Source of the DNA: Planctomycetaceae bacterium
GTDB taxonomy: Bacteria > Planctomycetota > Planctomycetia > Planctomycetales > Planctomycetaceae
NCBI GenBank assembly: GCA_041398825.1
Contig: JAWKTX010000006.1
Span: 124,001 to 188,000, forward strand
Reading direction: 5' to 3'
DNA length: 64,000 bases
The notes beneath the pieces were generated by a model that searched no databases, was not told where the DNA came from, and was given only the letters and a program-made list of their open reading frames with translations. Every line of letters begins with the position of its first letter. Within the stretch, counting starts at the first letter, position 1. The position numbers and the translations under genes were made by a program. Shown piece after piece: positions 51,711 through 60,278 of the stretch.

Positions 51711-51748
51711 TTAACTTAAAGCTTTGCAAGCAAAGACTCTTGTGAACA

Positions 51749-51781
51749 AAGCTCCTCAGCGGATAGCTGGGGAGCTTTTTT
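51749..51781 (+). terminator. Probable ancestral tRNA-Arg terminator
   Basis: AAGCTCCTCAGC (51749-51760) pairs with GCTGGGGAGCTT (51766-51777), one G-U, loop GGATA, followed by four T. It lies 39 nt beyond attR in the same orientation as the tRNA, so it probably ended the tRNA transcript before the island inserted. Its mirror also ends near the convergent hybrid gene's stop, so it may work in both directions. Confidence 0.8.
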
Positions 51782-53142
51782 CATTCCCCCCCGGCCACGA
51801 CGTGTCGCAATACGTCTTCGTCACTCTTTCCGATGTCGATCCGGTCGAGAAGATTCAGCGAAAGCATTTCGTGACGGAAGTTCGTGGGAAGCGTGTTCGC
51901 GGCGTTGAAACCGGGCACGCCTGACTTCGCCCACAACTTCGACTGCATGAAGGCAATGTTGAGCGGTTTGTACAGCAGCATCGCCTGAAACCGGGGATCA
52001 GCTTTGCCCAGATCGTGACAGCGAGCAGCGGTTTCGAGTGTTTCTTTCAGCGACTCGGAAACGCGGAGATTGTTCGTAAGTCGTGTGACTTCATGAGAGA
52101 CGTCAGCCAGGTGCTGCGCCAGCGAAAAACGGACGGTCTCGTTGAGCGAACTGTCGTCACCAAATGAACCCAGCGGCAGCGGAGGAATGCTGCCCTGAAT
52201 TGGTTGTTGCGGATCAGAATGCAGTTGTTTACCGCAGTCCCAGATGTGTTCGGTAGCATGATACCAGTCCAGAATACCAATGGAGTCTACGAAGTACTGG
52301 TCCTGAATGCCCCAACACCACTCGCCACCATCGGCCACGAAAATCTTTTCCTCTGCTTCGCGATAACCGCATTCGCACGCCAGTCGATACAACGATGCTG
52401 AGAAAGTCGGCAGGTCTTCCTGACCCCAGATCACCTGCTTGTGCCAATGCTCTTCTTCTTCATCCTGCCAGTACACGCAACCGACTCGCATTTGACGCCA
52501 GATCATGCGATGTCGATCGGGATCATTGGGGCATATTTCCCGCTGATTTGTGCAGTACATGATGCCGTCGCAGCTGACATAAACCTGCTTTGGCCGGACC
52601 CGGGTTGTGATTGCAGATGGACGCTCGATCGCTCGAACGGCTTCCATCTGCCGCTGAGCATCGACAGTTCCTCCGACATCATGAACCAGTTGCAGCATTT
52701 CATCGTGGCCGATGTGAACAGCGTGCTGGTCGGCCATGAGTTGTTCCAGCCGCGTGAAATGTTCGATCGTTGCAAGTTGGGAAATCTGCTTCGCCAGATG
52801 TCGTGTCACGCGGTGTCGACCACAACAGATCACGCGATCAGCAGGAGTCTGATAATGGCCACATTCGGTGCAGCAATACCGAGTCCGTTTGAAAGAGATC
52901 TCGCCGCTTTGACTCATGATGGTGACGGTCCGCTGACCTTTGTTCTGCATCGACTTCCCACAGCAACACGGGTGTCTGAGGGTTGCGGCTAACTGCAAGA
53001 AGCCTTCCGCCAGAACCACCTGTCCGACCCGATCCTTCAAAGCTTCTGTCTGCTGCTCGACCTCAATCGCCGGTCCGGCAATGCATTCTTCCACGGTTGC
53101 CACTTCCCGGCCATCAATCCTTACATTAACTTCTACTTTCAT
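51781..53142 (-). CDS. Hybrid ORF: truncated ISKra4-type transposase fused to Cas3-like HD domain
   Basis: 453 residues from ATG 53142, preceded by GGGAGGG at 7 nt. Residues about 1-285 follow ISKra4-family transposases: zinc-binding C-C-C-G-K and C-C-T-E-C-G-H, then V-Y-V-S-C-D-G-I (first catalytic Asp), D-G-G-E-W-C-W, and I-L-D-W-Y-H-A-T-E-H-I-W. The homology stops near G-K-Q-L-H; the last third of a transposase is missing. From about residue 290 the frame reads as the HD nuclease of a type I-G (I-U) Cas3: A-Q-H-L-A-D-V-S-H, A-A-R-C-H-D-L-G-K-A-D-P-R-F-Q, K-S-G, then F-R-H-E-M-L-S-L-N-L. In that subtype the HD sits at the C-terminus, which fits. No helicase or other cas gene is nearby. A single unbroken frame across the junction is striking. 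Confidence 0.75.
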   Translation of the reverse strand: MKVEVNVRIDGREVATVEECIAGPAIEVEQQTEALKDRVGQVVLAEGFLQLAATLRHPCCCGKSMQNKGQRTVTIMSQSGEISFKRTRYCCTECGHYQTPADRVICCGRHRVTRHLAKQISQLATIEHFTRLEQLMADQHAVHIGHDEMLQLVHDVGGTVDAQRQMEAVRAIERPSAITTRVRPKQVYVSCDGIMYCTNQREICPNDPDRHRMIWRQMRVGCVYWQDEEEEHWHKQVIWGQEDLPTFSASLYRLACECGYREAEEKIFVADGGEWCWGIQDQYFVDSIGILDWYHATEHIWDCGKQLHSDPQQPIQGSIPPLPLGSFGDDSSLNETVRFSLAQHLADVSHEVTRLTNNLRVSESLKETLETAARCHDLGKADPRFQAMLLYKPLNIAFMQSKLWAKSGVPGFNAANTLPTNFRHEMLSLNLLDRIDIGKSDEDVLRHVVAGGE

Positions 53143-53180
53143 GGGGGTACCCTCCCTGGGTCTGCGAGGCTCCAAGCCTC

Positions 53181-53236
53181 TTGTTGCAGGAAATATTCAC
53201 CCATCAGGGTACCCCTCTTTTCAATTCCTGCAACAA
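53181..53236. repeat. 12-bp inverted repeat upstream of the hybrid ORF
   Basis: TTGTTGCAGGAA (53181-53192) and TTCCTGCAACAA (53225-53236) are exact complements 32 nt apart. It lies upstream of the transposase part and may be the end structure of the ISKra4 element or an operator. The opposite end of the element is not found, consistent with truncation. Confidence 0.55.
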
Positions 53237-53401
53237 CGACCTCCATTCAGCGGATGCACCCCGCGCGACCGAGGGACAATGATGGTCAGTCAGTTTCAAT
53301 TCAGGATCTCTCGAACTGCCGACATGAATTGCCAACTTCAAAAAAACACGATACGAACCACGCGTGAGGCTACCAGGGCGGCACGAAAGGGAGTGATGGT
53401 G

Positions 53402-54382
53402 ATGAATAGTAACCGCTACCCACGACAGTACAGCGAATATGCCCTCTCGTGCGAATTGGTAATTCTTAGGCGAGGGTTCTCAATTCAGGAATTGCTTGTT
53501 TCGATAGCAATCATTGCGATTTTACTGGCCCTGATTCTGCCCGCCGTCCAGCAGGCGAGACAAGCGGCCCACCGGGCACATTGTGCGTCAAATCTTCGGC
53601 AGCTCGGCGTCGCCCTCCACAATTACCACGATCGCTATAACTTGTTCCCGCCAGGGAACATCAATGGCATATCGATGTTCGCCAGGATTCTACCAGACAT
53701 AGAACAAACAGCTATTTTTTCGAGAATTGATTTTCAGGACTACGATTCGCCGGTCAATTCCGATGTCCGAAACACTCCAATTCCTCTGCTGCACTGCCCC
53801 ATGGATGGCGTGTCCGTAAATACAAATAAGACAAATTATGTTGGGAATTGTGGGACGGGAGTTCAATCCAACGGGCAATTTCTGGGCATGTTCGGCCCAA
53901 TTGACGGATTCGGTGGCCAGCCAATTGCCGCCGCCGAGATCGTGGACGGACTTTCAAACACAGTCGCCTATTCTGAATCTCTTGTCAGTACAGACGCCAG
54001 CCCAGATGAGCAACGAGAGGCACCGTTTCGCGTTGTCTGGCGATTTGGTGGCGCAAAGGATGCTGACCTAGAAGATTTTCTTTCCGCCTGCGACGCCCTG
54101 CCAACCACAGCAGACTTAAGCAGCATCGATCGTGGCAGAGACTGGCTCAGCGGAAATGGGGCCTATACGCTGTATAACCACTCGCAAACGCCTAATCGAA
54201 AGTCGTGTTCGTTTCAGGACAGCATACTCTTTGGATCCTATGTCGCCAACAGCCTGCATACCGGAGGTGTGAACATTGGACTGGCAGATGGGTCTGTTCG
54301 CTTTGTCGGCAACGATATTGATAAGGATATTTGGAGAGCATCTGCCACACGAAGCGGCAGAGAGGGTACGGAGGGATTCTAA
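53402..54382 (+). CDS. DUF1559 protein with type IV pilin-like N-terminus
   Basis: 326 residues from ATG 53402 (GGGAG 8 nt upstream; ATG 53396 is too close to that site, and the frame is open to 52940). R-G-F-S-I-Q-E-L-L-V-S-I-A-I-I-A-I-L-L is a prepilin cleavage and TM motif (cut after Gly, Glu at +5). The C-terminal H-T-G-G-V-N-I-G-L-A-D-G-S-V-R-F ends the DUF1559 domain, a family hugely expanded in planctomycetes and otherwise uncharacterised. It is probably processed by a prepilin peptidase and presented on a type II secretion or pilus-like system. The following gene starts 37 nt downstream. Confidence 0.92.
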   Translation: MNSNRYPRQYSEYALSCELVILRRGFSIQELLVSIAIIAILLALILPAVQQARQAAHRAHCASNLRQLGVALHNYHDRYNLFPPGNINGISMFARILPDIEQTAIFSRIDFQDYDSPVNSDVRNTPIPLLHCPMDGVSVNTNKTNYVGNCGTGVQSNGQFLGMFGPIDGFGGQPIAAAEIVDGLSNTVAYSESLVSTDASPDEQREAPFRVVWRFGGAKDADLEDFLSACDALPTTADLSSIDRGRDWLSGNGAYTLYNHSQTPNRKSCSFQDSILFGSYVANSLHTGGVNIGLADGSVRFVGNDIDKDIWRASATRSGREGTEGF

Positions 54383-54419
54383 GGAAGTAACGTTCAAAAT
54401 TCATGAGGGAGAAGAAGTT

Positions 54420-54701
54420 ATGAGTCGGAAAACTCTGGACAATGCAATTCGACATGCTGTGGTGGTCGCGTGTCTGCTTCAGACACCTGTTGCCAGCGCC
54501 GCCTGGACAATCGACAATCCCGTCGCCAATGACGACTACAGCACTTCGTCAAACATCGACAGTACCGGCGTAGGTGTTGCCGATGCCGACATTCGCATTC
54601 GAATCAAGAATGGTTCGACAGTTCTTGGAGAACGGATCTCCAAAGTGGGACCAGATGATAACTGGACAGAGAATTTGGTACCCCAATCCTCGGGAAGCTA
54701 A
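54420..54701 (+). pseudogene. Secreted protein truncated by a transposase element
   Basis: 93 residues from ATG 54420, with AGGGAG 8 nt upstream and a clear signal peptide (A-V-V-V-A-C-L-L-Q-T-P-V-A-S-A-A). The mature part begins W-T-I-D-N-P-V-A-N-D-D-Y-S. The stop codon TAA at 54699-54701 is formed by the first bases of the RAYT element end, so the natural C-terminus has been lost. It lies 37 nt after the DUF1559 gene, and the two were probably an operon. Confidence 0.7.
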
Positions 54702-55438
54702 AAGGTGTCAGGAACCGTTTGTTGGCAACTGCGAGTGAGTTGATTATCGTTTTGTGATGGGAAGACCAAAGCGAGCGGCTCCGGGTGGTTGGGTTTATCA
54801 TGCGCTGAACCGTGCGAACGCGCGGATGCCGATCTTTACGTAGAATGAAGACTTCATCGCGTTCCAGACCGTGCTTCAGGAAGCGGTGGCCAGTACAGGA
54901 ACACGGCTGCTTTCCTATTGCCTGATGGGAAATCACTGGTACCTGGTGGTGTGGCCACGGGAAGAGGGTGAGCTGTCTCGATTTGTTGGCTGGCTGACCC
55001 TGACTCACACGCAGCGATGGCACGCGGATCGCCATCGACCGGTTCAGGGCACGTCTATCAGGGACGATTCAAATCATCTCCAGTGCAGGAAGATCACCAC
55101 TTCCTGACGGTATGTGGAACGAAATGCTTTGCGTGCGAATCTGGTGACACGGGCGGAAGAATGACGTTGGAGCAGCCTCGATCGCTGGCACTCAGGCACA
55201 GCGGCCGAGAAGGAAATTCTGTCGGCATGGCCCTTTCGCCGAAGTCCCGGATGGCTGGAACATGTCATTTCGCCTCAGTTCGAAGCGGAACTCACCGCAC
55301 TCCGCCGGAGCGTCAACCGAGGTTCTCCGTTCGGTGACGAAGCCTGGTCCACCACTGCGACACAGAAACCAGGCCTGGAAATCATCACTCTGCCTCAAGG
55401 GCGGCCCAAGTCTAAATAATCGGTTTCTGACACCATTT
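54700..55438 (+). mobile_element. Decayed REP-associated (Y1) transposase element
   Basis: Ends are imperfect inverted repeats: AAAAGGTGTCAGGAACCG (54700-54717) and CGGTTTCTGACACCATTT (55421-55438), 16 of 18 matching. The body codes for a broken Y1_Tnp transposase. A third copy of the left end occurs at 57162. Confidence 0.8.
54757..55419 (+). pseudogene. REP-associated tyrosine (Y1/IS200-like) transposase pseudogene
   Basis: M-G-R-P-K-R-A-A-P-G-G-W-V-Y-H-A-L-N-R start with the H-x-x-N-R pattern, then a TAG stop at about residue 29, then C-L-M-G-N-H-W-Y-L-V-V (the H-U-H-like histidine strand, with N-H-W-Y for the usual N-H-(W/F)-H, so the second His is lost). A frameshift occurs near 55045, after which G-R-F-K-S-S-P-V-Q and further pieces (R-N-A-L-R-A-N-L-V-T-R-A-E) appear in other frames to the terminal P-K-S-K stop at 55417. 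It cannot encode an active enzyme. Confidence 0.82.
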
Positions 55439-55764
55439 GAGTTTGCCTGGAGGGTAACGAAGCGTACGAAGGATGCCCACGCTCCGCGCGCGCATGGCTC
55501 CCGTGCTCTTCGCCGTCATGCGAAACTACTCGTTACTCTCTACGCCATGATCAAAAATCAACAATCGTGGAAGGAGACCGCCTTCCAATCTTGAAACAAA
55601 TTAAGACAGCCGATGGCCCCGACAGTGCCTCACAAGTTTGTTTCATTGTCCACTCACGCAAGCCCCGACGCTCGTGACAGCGCATCCTGCCGTCAGTAGA
55701 CTGCCGTGCATCGCATTCATCGCCGTGATGAATCATGCAAGCAAACAGAATCTCCAGAGCAACG

Positions 55765-56481
55765 ATGACTTCAGCATTTTGCAACAAGTGCGGCGTTACT
55801 TATGCCTTAACTGCCGACAACCGATGCCCCAACTGCAATACCTTAATTGATATTCCCAGTGCCCCGGCAGTACACGATGCACAATTCCCGCCTGATTCAC
55901 CTGTCGCACAGAAGGCTATTTACACTTCACGCCCTGTCGTAGGCGCGCCTATATTGCGAGAGATTGCCGGGCCAGCGAATCCGTATCACCCGCCAGGCAG
56001 TTTCCACGAGCCCGAAATGGACGCATTCACTAGACCATTGGCAGGATTTGGTGCTCGTCTGCTTGCGTACCTGATCGATGTTGTACCGATCACTCTGGCC
56101 GTCGCTTCCATTTTTTACTTCTTCCTGGGCTTTGACGAAGCGGTTCGGCAGTATGTAGCTGCAAGGGACGACATCGACAATCGGATAGATTTCTTAGCGC
56201 GGCGAAATCAAATCAGGGATTTTTCCTTCGTCGTTTACATCATCTACTGTGGATTACTCGAAGGCTCTGCGATGCAGGGGACTTTGGGAAAGCGATTGGT
56301 AGGCGTTCGAGTCACGGATGAGAACGGCGACCGATTGAGCATAGCGCGATCGTTTGGACGCAATTTTACAAAGATCGTGTCTTATCTCCCCCTTGGCCTC
56401 GGATTTATCTGGGCCATATGGTCCAGAAGGAAGCAAGGGTGGCACGACATGATCGCCAGGACACTAGTAATCAAGCGATGA
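55765..56481 (+). CDS. RDD-family membrane protein with N-terminal zinc ribbon
   Basis: 238 residues from ATG 55765, or 248 from ATG 55735; neither has a clear ribosome site. C-N-K-C-G and C-P-N-C near the start form a zinc ribbon. The RDD domain (about 95-238) has L-A-G-F-G-A-R-L-L-A-Y-L-I-D (Arg and Asp), a central TM hairpin, G-T-L-G-K-R-L-V-G-V-R-V and the C-terminal W-H-D-M-I-A. RDD proteins are small integral membrane proteins, some of them ion antiporters; the role here is unknown. It stands between two decayed elements and is intact. Confidence 0.85.
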   Translation: MTSAFCNKCGVTYALTADNRCPNCNTLIDIPSAPAVHDAQFPPDSPVAQKAIYTSRPVVGAPILREIAGPANPYHPPGSFHEPEMDAFTRPLAGFGARLLAYLIDVVPITLAVASIFYFFLGFDEAVRQYVAARDDIDNRIDFLARRNQIRDFSFVVYIIYCGLLEGSAMQGTLGKRLVGVRVTDENGDRLSIARSFGRNFTKIVSYLPLGLGFIWAIWSRRKQGWHDMIARTLVIKR

Positions 56482-56572
56482 TACCCAAGGCGAGCGGCCA
56501 ATAAGTGGTCATTAACACCGACAAACATTCCGCGTGGGGCATAGTGCGTGGGAGGCTATATCCGCGACCGCT

Positions 56573-56984
56573 TTACGCACTGTGCGAATGGTGTAACGCC
56601 AGCCTGGCACAATGGCATTCTTCCATCGTTCGCTCGTTCTGAAACGGCGGGGCTTCGAATTCATTTTGCGTGAGTTCCGGTTTGTGTTGTTGTGAGAAGG
56701 GGGATGCGACGGGCGTGATTTTGGATTGGGGTGAGACTGTTCGAAAATCGATAGGGACCAGTGATGAACGTTCGCCGTCTTCGCCGATGTGTTCTTCGTT
56801 CAGTTTTGAACCGGGATCGTTCTGCATTTCGAACAGGAATCGGCTGCAGTTGCTCTCGCGTCGCTTGCCCCCATTTCATTCGTGATGCCGCGCCAGTCAG
56901 TGTCAGATGATCCATCGCGCGAGTGATGCCGACATGAGCGAGCCGGCGTTCTTCGGCAATGTCTTTCTCGGATGGGAAAATGTG
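56573..56984 (-). pseudogene. Frameshifted C-terminal remnant of a UvrD/PcrA-type helicase
   Basis: Between a TGA at 56985-56987 and about 56840 the minus strand reads E-E-R-R-L-A-H-V-G-I-T-R-A-M-D, the motif VI of superfamily 1 helicases, then L-T-L-T-G-A-A-S-R-M-K-W-G-Q. A frameshift near 56840-56850 shifts to S-R-F-L-F-E-M-Q-N-D-P-G-S-K-L, the usual continuation, and the end at 56573. The ATPase core is absent from the window. It is a relic with no product expected. Confidence 0.72.
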
Positions 56985-57739
56985 TCAGCGACGGTCTTTG
57001 GGTTTGCCAGGAATGACGTTGAAGAAAGATCTTCGAGCGTGATTCTTGTTGAGTTGATTGCTGTTGGTTCGTGAGGGCGTGTTGGATTTTTTTAGGCATG
57101 GGTTCGGTGTTCGATGTAGGGGCCAGAAGGCTTGTTTTTGGTCGGTGTTTCATTGGAAAGAAAAAGGTGTCAGGAATCGTTTCTTTCGGAGTGCTGAAAG
57201 AACGGAAACGGCGGGGTGGCACCGTCGAATGTTTGTCGGAATCCGATTGCAGCGAACTGAAGTGTGCCGCTGGCTTAGCCAGTGTGGGTTTCAATGGAAG
57301 CGTATTCCGAATTGGTGAAACCATTCCGGATCAGGGTCGGCAGGTCCGGCAAAGGTTTCCTGATGAACGCGGCCCTGGTCGTTTCGGTTCTGCGAACGAT
57401 GGGAAGACAAAAGACTTCAGGTCTGTTTGATTGCGTCTGGTTTCCTGCATCCAGGTTTTCTCCCCACCGATCAAACTACCGACCCGGCGATAAACGTAAC
57501 CGTCCGGTTGTGTCCGGTTGCTGCCGGACGATAAAATGGCGTGCGGACTGGACACTCCTGTTCCTGCCTTCCCCAGTGCCACATCAATTGCCGCCCGGGC
57601 TGTGTGGCCTTTTTCGCAGAACAGACTTGAAAGTTACACGAAAGCCATAAGTTTTCGGGTCACAATCTACTCATTCCAGTATTTGCCGCACGAAGTGAGA
57701 CTTTGGCCCTTCCACCACTACACGTTCGAGACAACCAGA
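56985..57739. other. Long non-coding or decayed stretch before the sulfatase gene
   Basis: 755 bases with no gene I can support. It holds a copy of the RAYT left end (57162-57179). Open frames of 80-120 codons are present in several phases without coding character. The sulfatase promoter should be near the right end. Confidence 0.45.
57162..57179 (+). repeat. Solo copy of the RAYT terminal repeat
   Basis: AAAAGGTGTCAGGAATCG at 57162-57179 differs by one base from the left end of the element at 54700. No transposase follows, so it is a REP-like solo end or the relic of a second insertion. Confidence 0.75.
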
Positions 57740-59311
57740 ATGTTGCTAATCCCTGCGAACTTCAGGCAGTCTGTCAGCGCCATTGCGTTCAGCCTGCTCC
57801 TCACACACCTGACCCCAGCGACATGCCTGGCCGCTCAAGCCCGCGAATCCCAGCCACATCCTAATATTGTCGTCATCATGGCCGACGACCTGGGCTATGG
57901 CGACGTATCCTGTTACGGCGCGCGGTCGGTACAGACGCCAAATATTGACAAGCTTGCGGCGGAAGGGCGCCGATTCACCAATGGATATTGTTCTGCATCG
58001 ACATGCACACCGACTCGATATTCGTTCCTGACAGGCAGGTACGCGTTTCGCGGCGAACGAACCGGCATTGCTCCTCCGAATGCTCCGGCGATCATCAAGC
58101 CAGGCACTGAAACCATTGCATCCATCCTGCACGCAGCGGGATACGCGACGGCTGTTATCGGAAAGTGGCATCTGGGGCTTGGGGGCCCCGAAGGCCCGGA
58201 CTGGAACGGAGAATTGAAACCCGGGCCTTTGGAAATTGGGTTTGACACCTGTTTCCTGCTGCCGACAACCAATGATCGAGTACCGCAGGTCTATGTTCAT
58301 AACCATCGAGTCCCCAATCTGGACCCTGCAGACCCACTTTGGGTTGGTAATTCGCAACCATCGGCGGACCATCCCACAGGAATCACGCATCGGGGTTCGC
58401 TGAAAATGGATTGGTCGCATGGCCACAATTCCACGATTCACAATGGGATCAGTCGGATTGGGTTTTACACCGGAGGTCATTCGGCGCGATTTCGGGATGA
58501 GGATCTGGCTGATAAATGGGTCGAGCAGTCAGTGAAGTTTATGAAAGAGAACAAGAACCGCCCCTTCTTTCTCTTCTTCGCGTCACATGACATTCATGTC
58601 CCCCGCATCCCTCATGAACGATTTCAGGGTGCGACATCTCTTGGTTTTCGTGGCGACGCTATCGTGGAGTTCGACTGGTGCGTAGGTGAAATCTCGAATG
58701 CGCTGGATCAATTGGGCATCGCCGAAAACACCTTAATCGTTGTGTGTTCAGACAACGGCCCCGTGCTTGATGACGGATACAAAGACGGCGCGATAGAAAA
58801 AATTGGTACGCACAAGGCGGCAGGCCCGTTTCGAGGAGGCAAGTACAGCGTTTTCGAAGGGGGAACTCGCACACCATTTATTTCCCGATGGAAAGGCAGG
58901 ATTCAGCCAGGTGTCTCCGAGGAAATCGTCTGCACGATCGATTTGGCAAGGAGCTGCGCGGCGCTGACGAATCAGCCTGTTCCGGAGAATGCTTTCAGCG
59001 ACAGCCAGGATGTGATGGATTGCCTGTTGGGGAAAGATGGGGCTCGCGGCCGCGAACATCTGGTGCAACAGGATAATGGCAGCAGTGGGACATTCGGATT
59101 CCGATCAGGTCAGTGGAAACTGCATCGTTATGATCGCAAAACAGCCCGGAATGTTGTGGTCGAGAAGGAACTGACAAACACAAAGGTTCAACAGTTTCAG
59201 CTGTACGATCTGAAAGCAGACCCGGGCGAAACAACGAACATCATAGACAAGCATCCGGATCTGGCCGAGCAGTTGAAGAAGAAGCTGGCACAGCTAATCG
59301 AGGCCCCATAA
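57740..59311 (+). CDS. Secreted sulfatase (arylsulfatase-like)
   Basis: 523 residues from ATG 57740, chosen because it begins a signal peptide (V-S-A-I-A-F-S-L-L-L-T-H-L, cleavage after A-A-Q-A); the upstream frame is open but unlike coding. I-M-A-D-D-L-G-Y-G-D supplies two calcium-binding Asp at 49-50. C89-T-P-T-R opens the sulfatase signature C-x-P-x-R-x3-L-T-G-R, where Cys is converted to formylglycine, so an FGE or anSME maturase must act elsewhere in the genome. G-K-W-H-L-G and D-N-G-P are also present. It removes sulfate esters, probably from marine or algal polysaccharides, a typical planctomycete capacity. Specificity cannot be told. Confidence 0.94.
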   Translation: MLLIPANFRQSVSAIAFSLLLTHLTPATCLAAQARESQPHPNIVVIMADDLGYGDVSCYGARSVQTPNIDKLAAEGRRFTNGYCSASTCTPTRYSFLTGRYAFRGERTGIAPPNAPAIIKPGTETIASILHAAGYATAVIGKWHLGLGGPEGPDWNGELKPGPLEIGFDTCFLLPTTNDRVPQVYVHNHRVPNLDPADPLWVGNSQPSADHPTGITHRGSLKMDWSHGHNSTIHNGISRIGFYTGGHSARFRDEDLADKWVEQSVKFMKENKNRPFFLFFASHDIHVPRIPHERFQGATSLGFRGDAIVEFDWCVGEISNALDQLGIAENTLIVVCSDNGPVLDDGYKDGAIEKIGTHKAAGPFRGGKYSVFEGGTRTPFISRWKGRIQPGVSEEIVCTIDLARSCAALTNQPVPENAFSDSQDVMDCLLGKDGARGREHLVQQDNGSSGTFGFRSGQWKLHRYDRKTARNVVVEKELTNTKVQQFQLYDLKADPGETTNIIDKHPDLAEQLKKKLAQLIEAP

Positions 59312-59480
59312 TCATCTGTGCGGACCGTGGAGCATTGGACCGTAGAGCCGTGAATGGTGCGAAGCGGGATATAAAGTGTGGGGCCTGAATGCCGTCTGTT
59401 AATGCGGCAAGCTGGCTGCGGTATCGCCATCGCAGCAACTCTGCTGATTTGATGGCGATAGGCAATTCCTGGAACAATTG

Positions 59481-60209
59481 ATGTCTTTCAGGCAGATGAA
59501 TCAACACAAACCGGTGTCCGATGTGATTGTGCTTGCGATCACGGGAGCAAGCGGTACCGCATACGCCATTCGGCTGGCACAGGTTCTGCTTCAGTCCGAC
59601 ATTCAGCTGCATCTGGTGATGAGCGGTGCTGCACGGCAGGTTGCCCATCGTGAGATTGCCTCAACGCCACCGGGGGACAACTCCAATCTCGACGAATGGC
59701 GACAGTTCTTTGCTACTGCTCTGACGACGGGCCATTGCGGTCGGTGGGGATTTCGTTCCGTCGAAGGGATTTCCTGCGGCAGCTCTCCCGGAGGTTCTCC
59801 CGGAGGTTCTCTCGTCGTTCACGAACCGAATGATTATAGCGCGGGAATTGCAAGCGGTTCTTTTCGTACCCGGGGAATGGTGATCTGTCCGTGTTCGATG
59901 GGCACGTTATCGTCCATTGCCTGTGGAGCCTCAACAAATCTGATTCAGCGTGCCGCAGACGTTCATCTGAAAGAGCGGCGGCCGCTGCTGCTGGCGCCTC
60001 GGGAAACACCGTTAAGCACAATTGCCATCGATAACATGCACCGCCTTTCTCAGGCTGGCGCGACAATTCTGCCGATGATGCCAGGGTTTTATCATCAACC
60101 CTCATCGATCGGCGATCTGATCGACTTTATTGTCGCAAGAATTTGTGATCAGCTTGGTGTCGACCACACGCTGTCTCATCGTTGGGGGCTTGACAGTCAG
60201 GATGCTTGA
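59481..60209 (+). CDS. ubiX: UbiX-like flavin prenyltransferase
   Basis: 242 residues from ATG 59481. A-I-T-G-A-S-G-T-A-Y-A-I-R near the N-terminus binds the FMN phosphate; C-P-C-S-M-G-T-L-S-S-I-A near residue 138 and R-E-T-P-L-S-T-I-A-I-D-N-M near residue 177 complete the flavin/DMAP site. It is longer than the usual 190-200 residues owing to a 40-residue Gly/Ser-rich insert near residue 100 (G-S-S-P-G-G-S-P-G-G-S). UbiX makes prenylated FMN, the cofactor of UbiD decarboxylases. With mqnB at 26585 this may serve a futalosine-type menaquinone pathway, where UbiX/UbiD homologues act late. No ubiD is adjacent. Confidence 0.88.
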   Translation: MSFRQMNQHKPVSDVIVLAITGASGTAYAIRLAQVLLQSDIQLHLVMSGAARQVAHREIASTPPGDNSNLDEWRQFFATALTTGHCGRWGFRSVEGISCGSSPGGSPGGSLVVHEPNDYSAGIASGSFRTRGMVICPCSMGTLSSIACGASTNLIQRAADVHLKERRPLLLAPRETPLSTIAIDNMHRLSQAGATILPMMPGFYHQPSSIGDLIDFIVARICDQLGVDHTLSHRWGLDSQDA

Positions 60210-60278
60210 TGTCGGCTGCGACGTTCAGCTGCCAGTTGATCGGTGATCGGAATTTCGGGTCGACGATGGTGACCTGCA

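Noticed and set aside
52441..52992. Plus-strand open frame inside the hybrid transposase/Cas3 gene
   Set aside because: Antisense to the transposase part, which has clear zinc and catalytic motifs.
57058..57430. Overlapping open frames of 80-120 codons before the sulfatase gene
   Set aside because: No start signals, no recognisable domain, and they cross a repeat copy of the RAYT end.
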